Below, piece after piece: positions 1 through 7,908 of a DNA stretch of 64,000 nucleotides. The DNA is from CAVTHW01 sp963734625 (lineage in GTDB: Bacteria; Acidobacteriota; Terriglobia; Bryobacterales; Bryobacteraceae). A model generated the notes under the pieces. That model had not been told where the DNA came from. It saw nothing but the letters and a program-made list of their open reading frames with translations, and ran no database searches. Position 1 is the first letter of the stretch; every line of letters starts with the position of its first letter. Both the position numbers and the translations under genes were made by a program. The stretch is taken from the NCBI GenBank assembly GCA_963734625.1, contig CAVTHW010000012.1, forward strand, positions 186,001 through 250,000, given 5' to 3'.

Positions 1-1
1 G

Positions 2-118
2 CCCGAGGTGGCCGGGCAGGTACATGATTACGGCACGAAGTTCCTGGTCACGGCCGGTTTGCTGAATGTCCTGGCCCTGGTGGATGTTTACGAGATAGCG
101 GTGGGGAAGAAGAGCTGA
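2..118 (+). CDS. C-terminal end of a membrane protein (5' truncated by window)
   Basis: An open frame enters from the window edge and ends with TGA at 116-118. The 38 visible residues include a hydrophobic stretch (FLVTAGLLNVLALVDVY) followed by a short basic tail, which fits the last membrane segment of an inner-membrane protein. The stop overlaps the next ATG (TGATG), so the two genes are probably translated together. The tail resembles what I remember of the DUF6677 family, but too little is present to assign it. Confidence 0.5.
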   Translation, partial: PEVAGQVHDYGTKFLVTAGLLNVLALVDVYEIAVGKKS

Positions 119-303
119 TGCCCAGGCTGAACCTGTCCCATCTTGAAGCGGCACTGTTGTTTGCGCTGCTCACTTCCATCGTTCTTGGTGTGGTCACGAA
201 GCAGACGGATCGCGAGCGGGTGCAGTACGGCCTGAAGTGTTTCGGCTGGTTCGTCTTTGCCCTTTTCGCAATCGGCTGGGCCATGCGCTTTGGACACGGT
301 TAG
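118..303 (+). CDS. Small two-helix membrane protein
   Basis: This 61-residue protein starts at an ATG that shares its A with the stop of the preceding gene, a strong sign of translational coupling. It has two hydrophobic segments, about residues 11-26 (LLFALLTSIVLGVV) and 43-57 (WFVFALFAIGWAM), separated by a short charged loop. No family is recognised. The coupling suggests it partners the upstream membrane protein rather than MiaB, from which it is separated by a hairpin. Confidence 0.6.
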   Translation: MPRLNLSHLEAALLFALLTSIVLGVVTKQTDRERVQYGLKCFGWFVFALFAIGWAMRFGHG

Positions 304-304
304 C

Positions 305-324
305 GGGCAAGCTGAAGCTTGCCC
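305..324 (+). repeat. 8-bp-stem hairpin with TGAA loop, dispersed repeat type
   Basis: The sequence forms a perfect GGGCAAGC/GCTTGCCC stem around a four-base loop immediately before miaB. It belongs to the same style (stem, 3-4 nt loop, stem) as the longer double-hairpin repeats near 45.0, 48.5, 53.4 and 61.5 kb. It could attenuate or insulate miaB translation. Confidence 0.6.
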
Positions 325-331
325 CACCCGC

Positions 332-1651
332 ATGAAGAAGTTCTACATCGAGACCTTCGGGTGTCAGATGAACGTGCACGACTCGGAGAAGGTCGCCGGC
401 ACGTTAATCAGCCTGGGTTACCTTCCCGCCGGCAGCATGGAGGATGCGGACCTGGTGCTCTACAACACCTGTAGCATCCGGGAAAAGGCCGAACAGAAAG
501 TTTATAGCCGTCTACAGCAGTTCAAACGGCGCGGCCAGGGCCGCGTGATCGGCGTGCTGGGGTGCGTGGCGCAGCAGGAAGGCGCGCGGCTCTTCGAACG
601 GGCGCCTTACGTAAGCCTGGTTTGCGGCTCGGCCAGCTACCGCCAATTACCGTCCTTGCTGGCTGAGTTGGAATGCGGCAACCGCAGGGTCACTGGTCTG
701 GACCTGGCTACGGAGGAGACGTTCGAGACTCCTTACACCAGGCGCGACATTCCCTACCGCGCGTCCGTGACAATCATGGAGGGGTGCGACAAGTCCTGCG
801 CCTATTGCGTCGTGCCCGCGACGCGCGGCAAGGAGCGCAGCCGCCCGGCCCAAAGCATCCTCGACGAAGTGAAACTGCTGGCCGAAGGCGGCTGCACCGA
901 GATTCAGCTTCTGGGACAGAACGTGAGCAGCTACCGCGACCCGCTGGGGGCCGTGCCGGAGTTCGCCAGCCTGCTGGCCCGCGTGGCGAACACCCCCGGG
1001 CTGCGAAGGGTGCGCTTCACGACTTCGCACGCGCGGGATTTCGGCCGCGCGATAGTGGACGCCATCGACGCCAATCCGGTGCTGTGCGACCACGTCCATC
1101 TGCCGGTCCAGTCGGGCTCGACTCAAGTGCTGGAACGCATGCGGCGGCAGTACACGCGGGAAGAGTACCTGGAGCGCATCGCGGATCTGAAAAGCGCCCG
1201 GCGCAAGCTCGCCATCAGCACGGATATGATCGTCGGCTTTCCGGGCGAGACCGAGGCCGATTTCGAGGAGAGCCTCTCCCTGCTGGATTTGGTGGAGTAC
1301 GATTCAGTATTCAGCTTCAAGTACTCGGCGCGTCCCAACACGGCCGCCCTGGAGTTGGATGGGCACGTTCCGGAGGACGAGAAGGGGCGGCGGCTGATCA
1401 TCCTGCAGGAGCGGCAGCGCGCCATACAGATCCGGCGAAATGCGGAGCTGGTGGGAACGGTCCATGAGGTGATGGTCGAAGGATATAACCAGACGACCGG
1501 GCAATGGATCGGCCGTACCAGCCAGAATCGAGTCCTGAATTTCCTGCATCCCCAAGCTAACGGCGAATGCCTGGACGGGAAGTACCTGCAGGTTCGTGTC
1601 ACGCGCGCCGGCCCGAATTCATTGGCGGGCGAAAGCGTGAATCTGCTGTAA
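332..1651 (+). CDS. miaB: tRNA-2-methylthio-N6-dimethylallyladenosine synthase (MiaB)
   Basis: This radical-SAM methylthiotransferase adds the 2-methylthio group to i6A37 of tRNAs reading UNN codons. The N-terminal MTTase domain has the three conserved cysteines (C11 in FGCQMN, C47 in NTCSIR, C78 in GVLGCVAQ) that bind the auxiliary 4Fe-4S cluster. The radical-SAM motif CxxxCxxC is at C152, C156 and C159 (GCDKSCAYC), followed by the SAM-binding barrel and a C-terminal TRAM domain (about residues 370-439). Length of 439 residues is normal. I chose the ATG at 332 because the conserved MKKFYIETFGC start begins there; upstream frame sequence is the hairpin. The MiaB rather than MtaB/RimO assignment rests on the overall pattern. 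Confidence 0.95.
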   Translation: MKKFYIETFGCQMNVHDSEKVAGTLISLGYLPAGSMEDADLVLYNTCSIREKAEQKVYSRLQQFKRRGQGRVIGVLGCVAQQEGARLFERAPYVSLVCGSASYRQLPSLLAELECGNRRVTGLDLATEETFETPYTRRDIPYRASVTIMEGCDKSCAYCVVPATRGKERSRPAQSILDEVKLLAEGGCTEIQLLGQNVSSYRDPLGAVPEFASLLARVANTPGLRRVRFTTSHARDFGRAIVDAIDANPVLCDHVHLPVQSGSTQVLERMRRQYTREEYLERIADLKSARRKLAISTDMIVGFPGETEADFEESLSLLDLVEYDSVFSFKYSARPNTAALELDGHVPEDEKGRRLIILQERQRAIQIRRNAELVGTVHEVMVEGYNQTTGQWIGRTSQNRVLNFLHPQANGECLDGKYLQVRVTRAGPNSLAGESVNLL

Positions 1652-1669
1652 TGGGAGAGGAGGGCCCGT

Positions 1670-2155
1670 ATGGAAGTCGAGATGCGAATTCGGGGCCTGA
1701 TGATGGACCCGGTCACGAACAACCCCATCGTCATTCTGAAGGACGTCAACGGCAGCGCCATTCTGCCGATTTGGGTCGGCCACTACGAGGCCCACGCCAT
1801 CGCTCTGGAGATCGAAAAGGTGGCGACGCCCCGGCCCATGACTCACGACCTGATCCGGACCCTGCTTCTGGGCCTGGACGCCGGCGTCCGCAAGATTGTC
1901 GTCAGCGAACTGAAGGACGACACTTTCTACGCCGTGATCTGGCTGGAGAAGGACGGCAAGCTGATCAGCGTCGATTCCCGCCCGAGCGACGCCCTGGCGG
2001 TAGCCCTCCGTCTGGATTGCCCGATCTACGTTGACGACTCGGTGCTGACTTCCTCCAAGGCGGCGACCGCGATTTCCGACCGCGTCAACAACGACGATCT
2101 GCGAAAGTGGCTGGAAGGACTGGGGGACGAGGACTTGGGGCGGTACAAGATGTGA
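1670..2155 (+). CDS. Bifunctional nuclease family protein (DUF151)
   Basis: The 161-residue protein matches the bifunctional nuclease (BFN/DUF151) family across its length. Seen motifs are VILKD near residue 22, LPIWVG(H/P)YEA near 31-37, and the family signature SRPSDALAVALR at about 104-115. The family has reported RNase and DNase activities, and a Thermotoga structure shows a compact dimer. It starts 18 bp after the miaB stop with a GGAGAGGAGG-like ribosome site, so it is probably co-transcribed with miaB. A C-terminal extension of about 25 charged residues follows the domain. Physiological role unknown. Confidence 0.9.
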   Translation: MEVEMRIRGLMMDPVTNNPIVILKDVNGSAILPIWVGHYEAHAIALEIEKVATPRPMTHDLIRTLLLGLDAGVRKIVVSELKDDTFYAVIWLEKDGKLISVDSRPSDALAVALRLDCPIYVDDSVLTSSKAATAISDRVNNDDLRKWLEGLGDEDLGRYKM

Positions 2156-2210
2156 GGCAGGCGGCGGGTCCTCCCCGCCGCCTGGAAATTCCCGGCAAAA
2201 AAAGTTGCTT

Positions 2211-3548
2211 CTACTTCTTTGGGGCCGGAGGTGCAGCCTTCTTTGCAGCGGCGGCGGGAGGCGTGGCAGCGTCGGCTGCGGTCTTCGGCTTGGGCGGCGG
2301 GATCTTGCTCGGCCAACCGCCGATGTTCAGCCTCTCGACTTCGAAGGAAATGCGGAACGGCGAAGCCGTAAAAGAGGAAGGGACGCCTTCAAAGGAGAGT
2401 TCGGTTCCGACGGGAGCGGTTCCCGGCAGCGCTTCATCCAGCACGATGAGCACGTCGCCGTTCACGGTGTCGGAGATGCCCAGAACCAGTTCCTTGGGCG
2501 CCTTGACCGGCTTCAGGGAGATCAGCTTGCCCTTGAACTTGGTTACTCCCGGGACAACCGTACCCGGCAGCAGGGCGCCCTTGACGCCGCTCTCGAAGTA
2601 CTGGTCGCCATTTGGCGCCGTCAGCGCGTCCTTCATCCTGGTCCACAGCGCGAGCATCGGGTTGCTCTTCTCGAACTCGGCTTCCTTCTGGGCGTCGATC
2701 TCGGCCTTGCTGACGATCTTGAATCCCGCTGGCGCGAATGGCTGCGCCGCGGCGGTCTTACGAAGCTCGTCCAGTCCATCCGTTGAGCCATGGATCGCCG
2801 TGTACTGCTTGGTGAGGTAGTCGCCGGCCGTCTTGCGGCCCGCCGCATCCATGGCGCCGGGACCGGTGTAGTACGCCGCTCGAGCGAAGTAGTAAAGTCC
2901 CTCCGCCACCTTGTCTGGATTCCGCTGGGCGATGATCGCGGTGCCGAGCGCGTAAGCCACCTGGCCGTTGTTGGGGTCCGACTTCAGAAGGATCGCATAT
3001 TCCTTCTCGGCCACGTCATTCTGCTTGCGCTGCACGGCCATCCAAGCCAGAGTCGCGTGCCCCAGGGTCTCCAGTTGGGGCTTCGACTTGCTCCAATCCG
3101 CATCGGCCACGTTAGCCGGCTTCAATGCATCCAAATTGGAGGTCAGGGCCTTGGCGGCATTCTCTCCAAGCGCTAACTGCTCCGGAGTGGGACTAGGGAC
3201 GGTCTGAATAGCCCTGGTCATTGCGAACAGAGCCGGAAGGTTCTTGGGATCAGCGGCGAGGATCTCGCGGCCGGATTCTAAGACCTTATCCGGTTGTTTC
3301 AGCGCCTGATAGGTGTTGAGGAAGTGCTGAAGCCGATCGAAACTGTAGTCGCTGGTGGGGTACTTGGCTTTCCACGCGTTCAACAGTTCCAGCTTCTTGG
3401 TGTTGTCGGTCTGCTTGAGGGCCTGACTATACAAATCGTACTCGCCCTGATCCTTCCACTTCTTGGCCGCCTGGCCCCAGGCCACGGCGAGCGTAAAGAG
3501 CGCGGCAATGGCTACGACTGACGCTAACCTGCAAAATCGAACCGGCAC
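2211..3548 (-). CDS. Secreted TPR-type protein of unknown function
   Basis: The 445-residue product begins with a signal peptide (FCRLASVVAIAALFTLAVAWGQA, cleavage near residue 26). Residues about 30-270 form helical TPR-like repeats (for example YDLYSQALKQTD, VAEKEYAILLKSDPNNGQVAYALG), a protein-protein interaction scaffold. A separate beta-rich segment (about 320-410) follows, and the tail is a low-complexity Pro/Ala/Lys stretch ending PPAPKK. The gene is convergent with the miaB unit and stands alone on its strand. It is probably periplasmic. The Pro/Ala/Lys tail could contact peptidoglycan or nucleic acid, but that is a guess. Confidence 0.8.
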   Translation of the reverse strand: MPVRFCRLASVVAIAALFTLAVAWGQAAKKWKDQGEYDLYSQALKQTDNTKKLELLNAWKAKYPTSDYSFDRLQHFLNTYQALKQPDKVLESGREILAADPKNLPALFAMTRAIQTVPSPTPEQLALGENAAKALTSNLDALKPANVADADWSKSKPQLETLGHATLAWMAVQRKQNDVAEKEYAILLKSDPNNGQVAYALGTAIIAQRNPDKVAEGLYYFARAAYYTGPGAMDAAGRKTAGDYLTKQYTAIHGSTDGLDELRKTAAAQPFAPAGFKIVSKAEIDAQKEAEFEKSNPMLALWTRMKDALTAPNGDQYFESGVKGALLPGTVVPGVTKFKGKLISLKPVKAPKELVLGISDTVNGDVLIVLDEALPGTAPVGTELSFEGVPSSFTASPFRISFEVERLNIGGWPSKIPPPKPKTAADAATPPAAAAKKAAPPAPKK

Positions 3549-3734
3549 TCTGGCCTCCTTGGATTGCGTATCGAATTCTCAAATCCCCAGGAATCTCGCC
3601 GCCGTCCCGTTCGCCGGCAGGCTCGAATCCTCTTGGACACCCTGCAAGAGCGGAGTATATCCAATCGCCGCCCATCCTGCAAGCGGCCCCGGCGATCGCA
3701 ATGCTATTCTATAAAAGCATCGAGGCGCCCTCGC

Positions 3735-4559
3735 ATGAAACCACGTTTCTCCCTGTCTCTTTTGGCCCTGTTTCTGCTCGGCTGGTCCGCGAGTCTAGCC
3801 TTGCAGCGTGGGGGCGGGCCGCGCTATTTTTCGCGCGAAGACAACCCCGCTCCGCTTCCTCCTGACTGGCAGGAAAAGGCCGAATTCGCGCGCGCCCGCC
3901 TGGCGTATCCGAACTACACCGGCTCGGCCTATGGCCGTTCCCGAAGAGGCGGCGGGGGCGGCGGTTCCTGGACCACGGATTACCCCAAGTCCGATCGCAT
4001 ATTCCTGCAGGGCGTCCGGCGCCTGACGCGAATTCAGACCCAGCCGATTGAACAGGTGGTGAGCCTGGACGACGACGAGATCTTTCAGTACCCATTTGTC
4101 TACGCCGTGGAGGTGGGCCACTGGGGCCTCAGCGATCCGCAAGCTCAGAAACTGCGGGAATTCCTGCTGCGGGGCGGCTTTCTGATGGTGGACGACTTTC
4201 ACGGCAGCATCGAGTGGGAAGTATTCATGCAGAGCATGTCCAGGGTCTTCCCGGACCGCCCCGTGGTCGATCTCGCCAATTCGGATGAGATCTTTCACGT
4301 TCTCTATGACGTGGACCAGCGGGTCCAGGTTCCGGGTGTTCCTGCGCTCAACAGCGGCGTGACCTTCGAGCAGGACGGAGTCGTCCCGCGCTGGCGGGGC
4401 GTTCTCGACGACAGGGGGCGGATCATGGTGGCCATCTGCCACAACATGGACCTGGGCGACGCCTGGGAGTGGGCCGACGCCGCGTGGTACCCGGAACGGT
4501 ACGCCACTCTGGCCTACCAGATCGGCATCAACTACATCGTCTATTCGATGACGCATTGA
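3735..4559 (+). CDS. DUF4159 domain secreted protein
   Basis: The 274-residue protein starts at the ATG at 3735, where a signal peptide begins (LSLLALFLLGWSASLALQ). Beyond it lie conserved DUF4159 features: ARLAYPNYTG near 52-62, a Gly-rich loop, TDYPKSDRIFLQGVRRLT, then FLLRGGFLMVDDFHG at about 143-158 and a C-terminal HNMDLGDAWEWAD. The GG(F/L)LxVDD motif recalls class-I glutamine amidotransferase-like folds. In Acidobacteriota and Bacteroidota this family sits beside VWA/MoxR/BatA genes, as here, suggesting a shared envelope role. A 167-bp gap separates it from the VWA gene. Confidence 0.85.
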   Translation: MKPRFSLSLLALFLLGWSASLALQRGGGPRYFSREDNPAPLPPDWQEKAEFARARLAYPNYTGSAYGRSRRGGGGGGSWTTDYPKSDRIFLQGVRRLTRIQTQPIEQVVSLDDDEIFQYPFVYAVEVGHWGLSDPQAQKLREFLLRGGFLMVDDFHGSIEWEVFMQSMSRVFPDRPVVDLANSDEIFHVLYDVDQRVQVPGVPALNSGVTFEQDGVVPRWRGVLDDRGRIMVAICHNMDLGDAWEWADAAWYPERYATLAYQIGINYIVYSMTH

Positions 4560-4726
4560 GGCGGCCGCCGATTTGGTAACGAATCCAGAGCAAATGATCG
4601 TCAAAAGGGTTATGTGGAGGTGTGTGCTATTCTTAACTCAATCTCTTGGGGAGACCGAGCGTGGCGGTCTAAAGACATGAAAGCACTGGCCTTCTTCGCG
4701 CGCGTGGCTCTTGCGGCTCGATCCTG
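4560..4726 (+). promoter_or_regulatory. Intergenic leader before the VWA-MoxR-BatA operon
   Basis: This 167-bp gap precedes the seven-gene coupled run and is the natural place for its promoter. The stretch at 4612-4640 (GTGGAGGTGTGTGCTATTCTTAACT) contains a TATTCT-like -10 candidate, but no convincing -35 spacing was found. No gene is seen inside it. Confidence 0.25.
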
Positions 4727-6988
4727 ATGTTCGAATTCCTCTTTAAGTACCCGCTGACCGTGTTCTCGAAAGGGAACGTGATCTTTGTGTCGCCGTGGCC
4801 ATTGTGGCTGCTGGCGGTCTCCATTTTGGCCTGCGCGGCTTTGTTGGGGGGGTGGCTCTGGCGTCAACGGGCTCAAATGAGTCCCGGAATCGCCGGCTGG
4901 CGTCCAGCCGCAGTGTGGTTGCTTCAGACCGCAATCGCGGCGCTGCTGCTAGTTATGCTGTGGCATCCCGCCATCAGCGTGGCCACGCTCAAACCGCAGC
5001 AGAACATCGTCGCCGTGGTTGTCGACGACTCGCGCAGCATGTCCATTTCCGAGGATGGCAAGACCCGTCTGGAGCGCGCCCGTTCGGCCCTGGACGGCGG
5101 CCTGGTTTCCGAATTAGAGAAGAAGTTTCAGGTGCGTCTGTATCGCTTTGGCCAGGCGCTGGAGCGCGTCCAGAAGGTGGATCAAATCGCCGGAGCAGCC
5201 GAATCCACGCGCATCGGCGACGCTCTGAAACAGGTGGCTGCCGAGTCCACCAGCCTGCCCATCGGCGCCATGGTTCTGGTGAGCGACGGCGCCGACAACA
5301 GCGGTGGCATCGACCTGGAGACCATCGCGGAAATCAAGCGCCATAAGATTCCCGTGCATACGGTCGGTATCGGACGGGAGCGGCTGGAGCGCGACATCGA
5401 GATCACCGATGCAAACGCGCCCGCCCGGACCCTGGCCAGCTCCCGAGTCAACGTTCAGGTCACGCTGCGCCAGCGCGGCTATGAGAACCGCAAAGCCCGC
5501 CTGGTGATATCCGAGAGCGGCAAGACGCTGGCTTCGCAGGAAGTGACCCTTCGCGGGCAGGGCCAGCCGCAGACCGAGTCGGTCCTGTTTAACGCCGGGA
5601 CGGCCGGGGCGAAAACGCTGGACATCTCGATTCAGCAGTTGGATGGCGAGGAGAACACGAAGAACAACTCGCTGGCCCGGCTGATCAACGTGGAGTCGAG
5701 CAAGCTGCGCATTCTCTACATCGAAGGCGATCTGCGCTGGGATTTGAAGTTCCTGCGGCGCGCACTGGAGGACGACCGGAGCGTCCAGATCGCCTCCATG
5801 GTCCGCACCACCCAGAACAAGATCTACCGGCAGGGAATCAACGAAGCCAAGGAGCTGGAGCAGGGCTTTCCGAGCACGGCCGAGGAATTGTTCGCCTATC
5901 AGGGGCTGATCATCGGCGATGTGGAAGCGGCCTACTTCACGCCCGCGCAGCAGGAGCTAATCCGGCAGTTCGCCGACCGGCGCGGCGGCGGGATTCTCTT
6001 TCTGGGAGGACGGGAGACGTTGTCCGACGGCGGTTACGTGAACTCCCCACTGGCGGAGTTGCTGCCGGTGTCTCTTCCCGTTCGCAAGGACACGTTTCAT
6101 CGGGAGGACGCGAAGTTCGAGCTGACCCCCGCAGGGCGCGACAGCCTCATCTGCCGGCTTCTGGAACAGCCCGATAAGAACGCCGAGCGCTGGGGGAAAA
6201 TGCCGGCTTTGGCCGACTATCAAGAGGTGGGCGAGAAGAAGCCCGGCGCGGTGGTACTGGCCGAGTCCGTCGTGCCGGGCAAAGGGCGGTATCCGCTGCT
6301 GGTGACCGAGAACTACGGCTCCGGCCGGACGGCGTTATTCGCCACGGGCGGCAGTTGGCGATGGCAGATGTTGCAGGAACACACCGACCTGACCCACGAG
6401 ACTTTCTGGCGGCAACTGGCGCGCTGGCTGGTGGCGGACTCTCCCAATCCAGTGTCGGTCACGACGCCGCGCCAGGTGCTTTCCGACGAGGGCCGCCTCA
6501 AGCTGCGCGCCGAGGTTCGCGATAAGGCTTATACCCGGGTCAGTGACGCCAAAGTGGAAGCGCACATTCTGGGTCCGGACGGCGCCAGCTCCACGCTCGA
6601 TCTGACTCCATCGCAGACCGAGACCGGCATCTATGAGGGCGAATGGAACGCCGAGAAACCGGGCTCGTACCTGGTGGAGGTCACCGGTGCGCGGGCCAGC
6701 GCACAGGCCGGACGCGACGTCCTCACTTTCCGCCGTGAAAACGGCGTCGCGGAGAATTTCCGCACCGAGCAGAACCGCGAATTGCTCCAGAAGCTGGCGG
6801 ACGAAACCGGGGGCCGCTATTTTCAGCCTTCCGATCTCGCCCAGCTTCCCAAGGAAGTCTCCTACTCGGAGGCGGGCATTACCACCCGCGAAGTCCGCGA
6901 CCTTTGGGACATGCCGATTCTCTTCCTTTTGCTGATACTCCTGCGGGCCGGCGAGTGGCTGGTTCGCCGAAGGTGGGGCGCCGTATGA
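4727..6988 (+). CDS. Membrane-anchored VWA protein with glutamine-amidotransferase-like domain
   Basis: The 753-residue protein has two N-terminal transmembrane helices (about 24-44 and 63-80), a von Willebrand A domain with MIDAS signature DDSRSMS beginning near D101, and a central region with GATase-1-like motifs (LRILYIEGDLRWD near 326; GGGILFLGGRE near 418). A beta-rich domain follows and a final transmembrane helix (ILFLLLILLRAGEWLV) closes the protein. This is the layout of large BatA/CARDB-like VWA proteins of acidobacteria and planctomycetes. VWA domains with MIDAS bind metal and commonly pair with MoxR ATPases, and one is encoded five genes... three genes downstream in this operon. 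Its stop overlaps the next ATG (ATGA). Confidence 0.85.
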   Translation: MFEFLFKYPLTVFSKGNVIFVSPWPLWLLAVSILACAALLGGWLWRQRAQMSPGIAGWRPAAVWLLQTAIAALLLVMLWHPAISVATLKPQQNIVAVVVDDSRSMSISEDGKTRLERARSALDGGLVSELEKKFQVRLYRFGQALERVQKVDQIAGAAESTRIGDALKQVAAESTSLPIGAMVLVSDGADNSGGIDLETIAEIKRHKIPVHTVGIGRERLERDIEITDANAPARTLASSRVNVQVTLRQRGYENRKARLVISESGKTLASQEVTLRGQGQPQTESVLFNAGTAGAKTLDISIQQLDGEENTKNNSLARLINVESSKLRILYIEGDLRWDLKFLRRALEDDRSVQIASMVRTTQNKIYRQGINEAKELEQGFPSTAEELFAYQGLIIGDVEAAYFTPAQQELIRQFADRRGGGILFLGGRETLSDGGYVNSPLAELLPVSLPVRKDTFHREDAKFELTPAGRDSLICRLLEQPDKNAERWGKMPALADYQEVGEKKPGAVVLAESVVPGKGRYPLLVTENYGSGRTALFATGGSWRWQMLQEHTDLTHETFWRQLARWLVADSPNPVSVTTPRQVLSDEGRLKLRAEVRDKAYTRVSDAKVEAHILGPDGASSTLDLTPSQTETGIYEGEWNAEKPGSYLVEVTGARASAQAGRDVLTFRRENGVAENFRTEQNRELLQKLADETGGRYFQPSDLAQLPKEVSYSEAGITTREVRDLWDMPILFLLLILLRAGEWLVRRRWGAV

Positions 6989-7908
6989 GACCGATCATCT
7001 TATTGCTGGCCTTCGCGCTGTCGCTTCCGGCCGCTACGCACTACGTCATCGTTGCCGGCCTGGGGGGCGAGCCGGACTACGAGCAACGCTTCACTAACTG
7101 GGCGCAAACCATGGATCAGGTTTTGCGCGCCAGCCGTACGGACGCGAAGATCGAGACGCTGACCGGGGCCGGGGCGGACCGCGCGCACGTGCGCCAGGCG
7201 CTCGAAGCCGCAGCCCAGGATTGCGGGCCGCAGGACGCCTTCGCGCTGATGTTGATCGGCCACGGCTCTTTCGACGGCTACGAGTATAAGTTCAATCTAC
7301 CGGGAGCGGACCTGGCCGGCTCCGAGTTGGCCGATCTGCTGGACCGCATTCGCGCCGGCCGCCAACTGATCGTGGACATGACCAGCGCCAGCGGCGGAGC
7401 GCTCCAGGTCATGCGCAAGGAAGGCAGGATCGTAATCACCGCCACCAAGAGCGGCACCGAGACCAACGCGACGATCTTCGCCCGCTACTGGGCCGAAGCG
7501 TTGCGGGATCCGGCGGCGGACACCGATAAGAATGAGGCTTTGACCGCGCTGGAGGCCTATGTTTACGCGGCGAACAAGGCCGCGGGCTTCTACGAATCGC
7601 AGAAACGGCTGGCCACCGAGCACCCCCTGCTGGAGGACACCGGCAAGGGGGACGGCGTTCGGAATCCGTCGCCGGCGGATGGGCAGGGCAGGCTGGCGGC
7701 GGCGTTCACCATGCTGCGCTTCGGCGCCGCGCAGGCGGCGGCCAAAGATCCGGCCAAGCAGAAGCTGCTGGCGAAGAAAGAGGAGTTGGAACAGAAGGTA
7801 GACACGCTCAAGTACCAGAAGGCCGCCATGTCCGCCGATGAGTATAAGAAGCAACTCGCCGCGGCGCTGCTGGAACTGGCGCGTACCCAAGCGGAGTTGG
7901 ACAAGTGA
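6985..7908 (+). CDS. Secreted caspase-fold (C13/C14-like) protein with Ser at the Cys position
   Basis: The 307-residue protein has a signal peptide (PIILLLAFALSLPAATH) and a caspase/legumain-like core. The histidine motif is LIGHGSFDG (near residues 91-99). At the usual D-x-C-x-S-G-G catalytic-cysteine position the sequence is VDMTSASGG, so the nucleophile is Ser (AGC codon), not Cys. The C-terminal 60 residues are a charged coiled coil (KQKLLAKKEELEQKVDTLKY). The ATG overlaps the VWA stop by four bases and its own stop overlaps the next GTG, so all three are translationally coupled. It may be an inactive scaffold or a serine variant; the family in acidobacteria, as I recall it, often has this TSASGG form. 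Confidence 0.75.
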   Translation: MRPIILLLAFALSLPAATHYVIVAGLGGEPDYEQRFTNWAQTMDQVLRASRTDAKIETLTGAGADRAHVRQALEAAAQDCGPQDAFALMLIGHGSFDGYEYKFNLPGADLAGSELADLLDRIRAGRQLIVDMTSASGGALQVMRKEGRIVITATKSGTETNATIFARYWAEALRDPAADTDKNEALTALEAYVYAANKAAGFYESQKRLATEHPLLEDTGKGDGVRNPSPADGQGRLAAAFTMLRFGAAQAAAKDPAKQKLLAKKEELEQKVDTLKYQKAAMSADEYKKQLAAALLELARTQAELDK

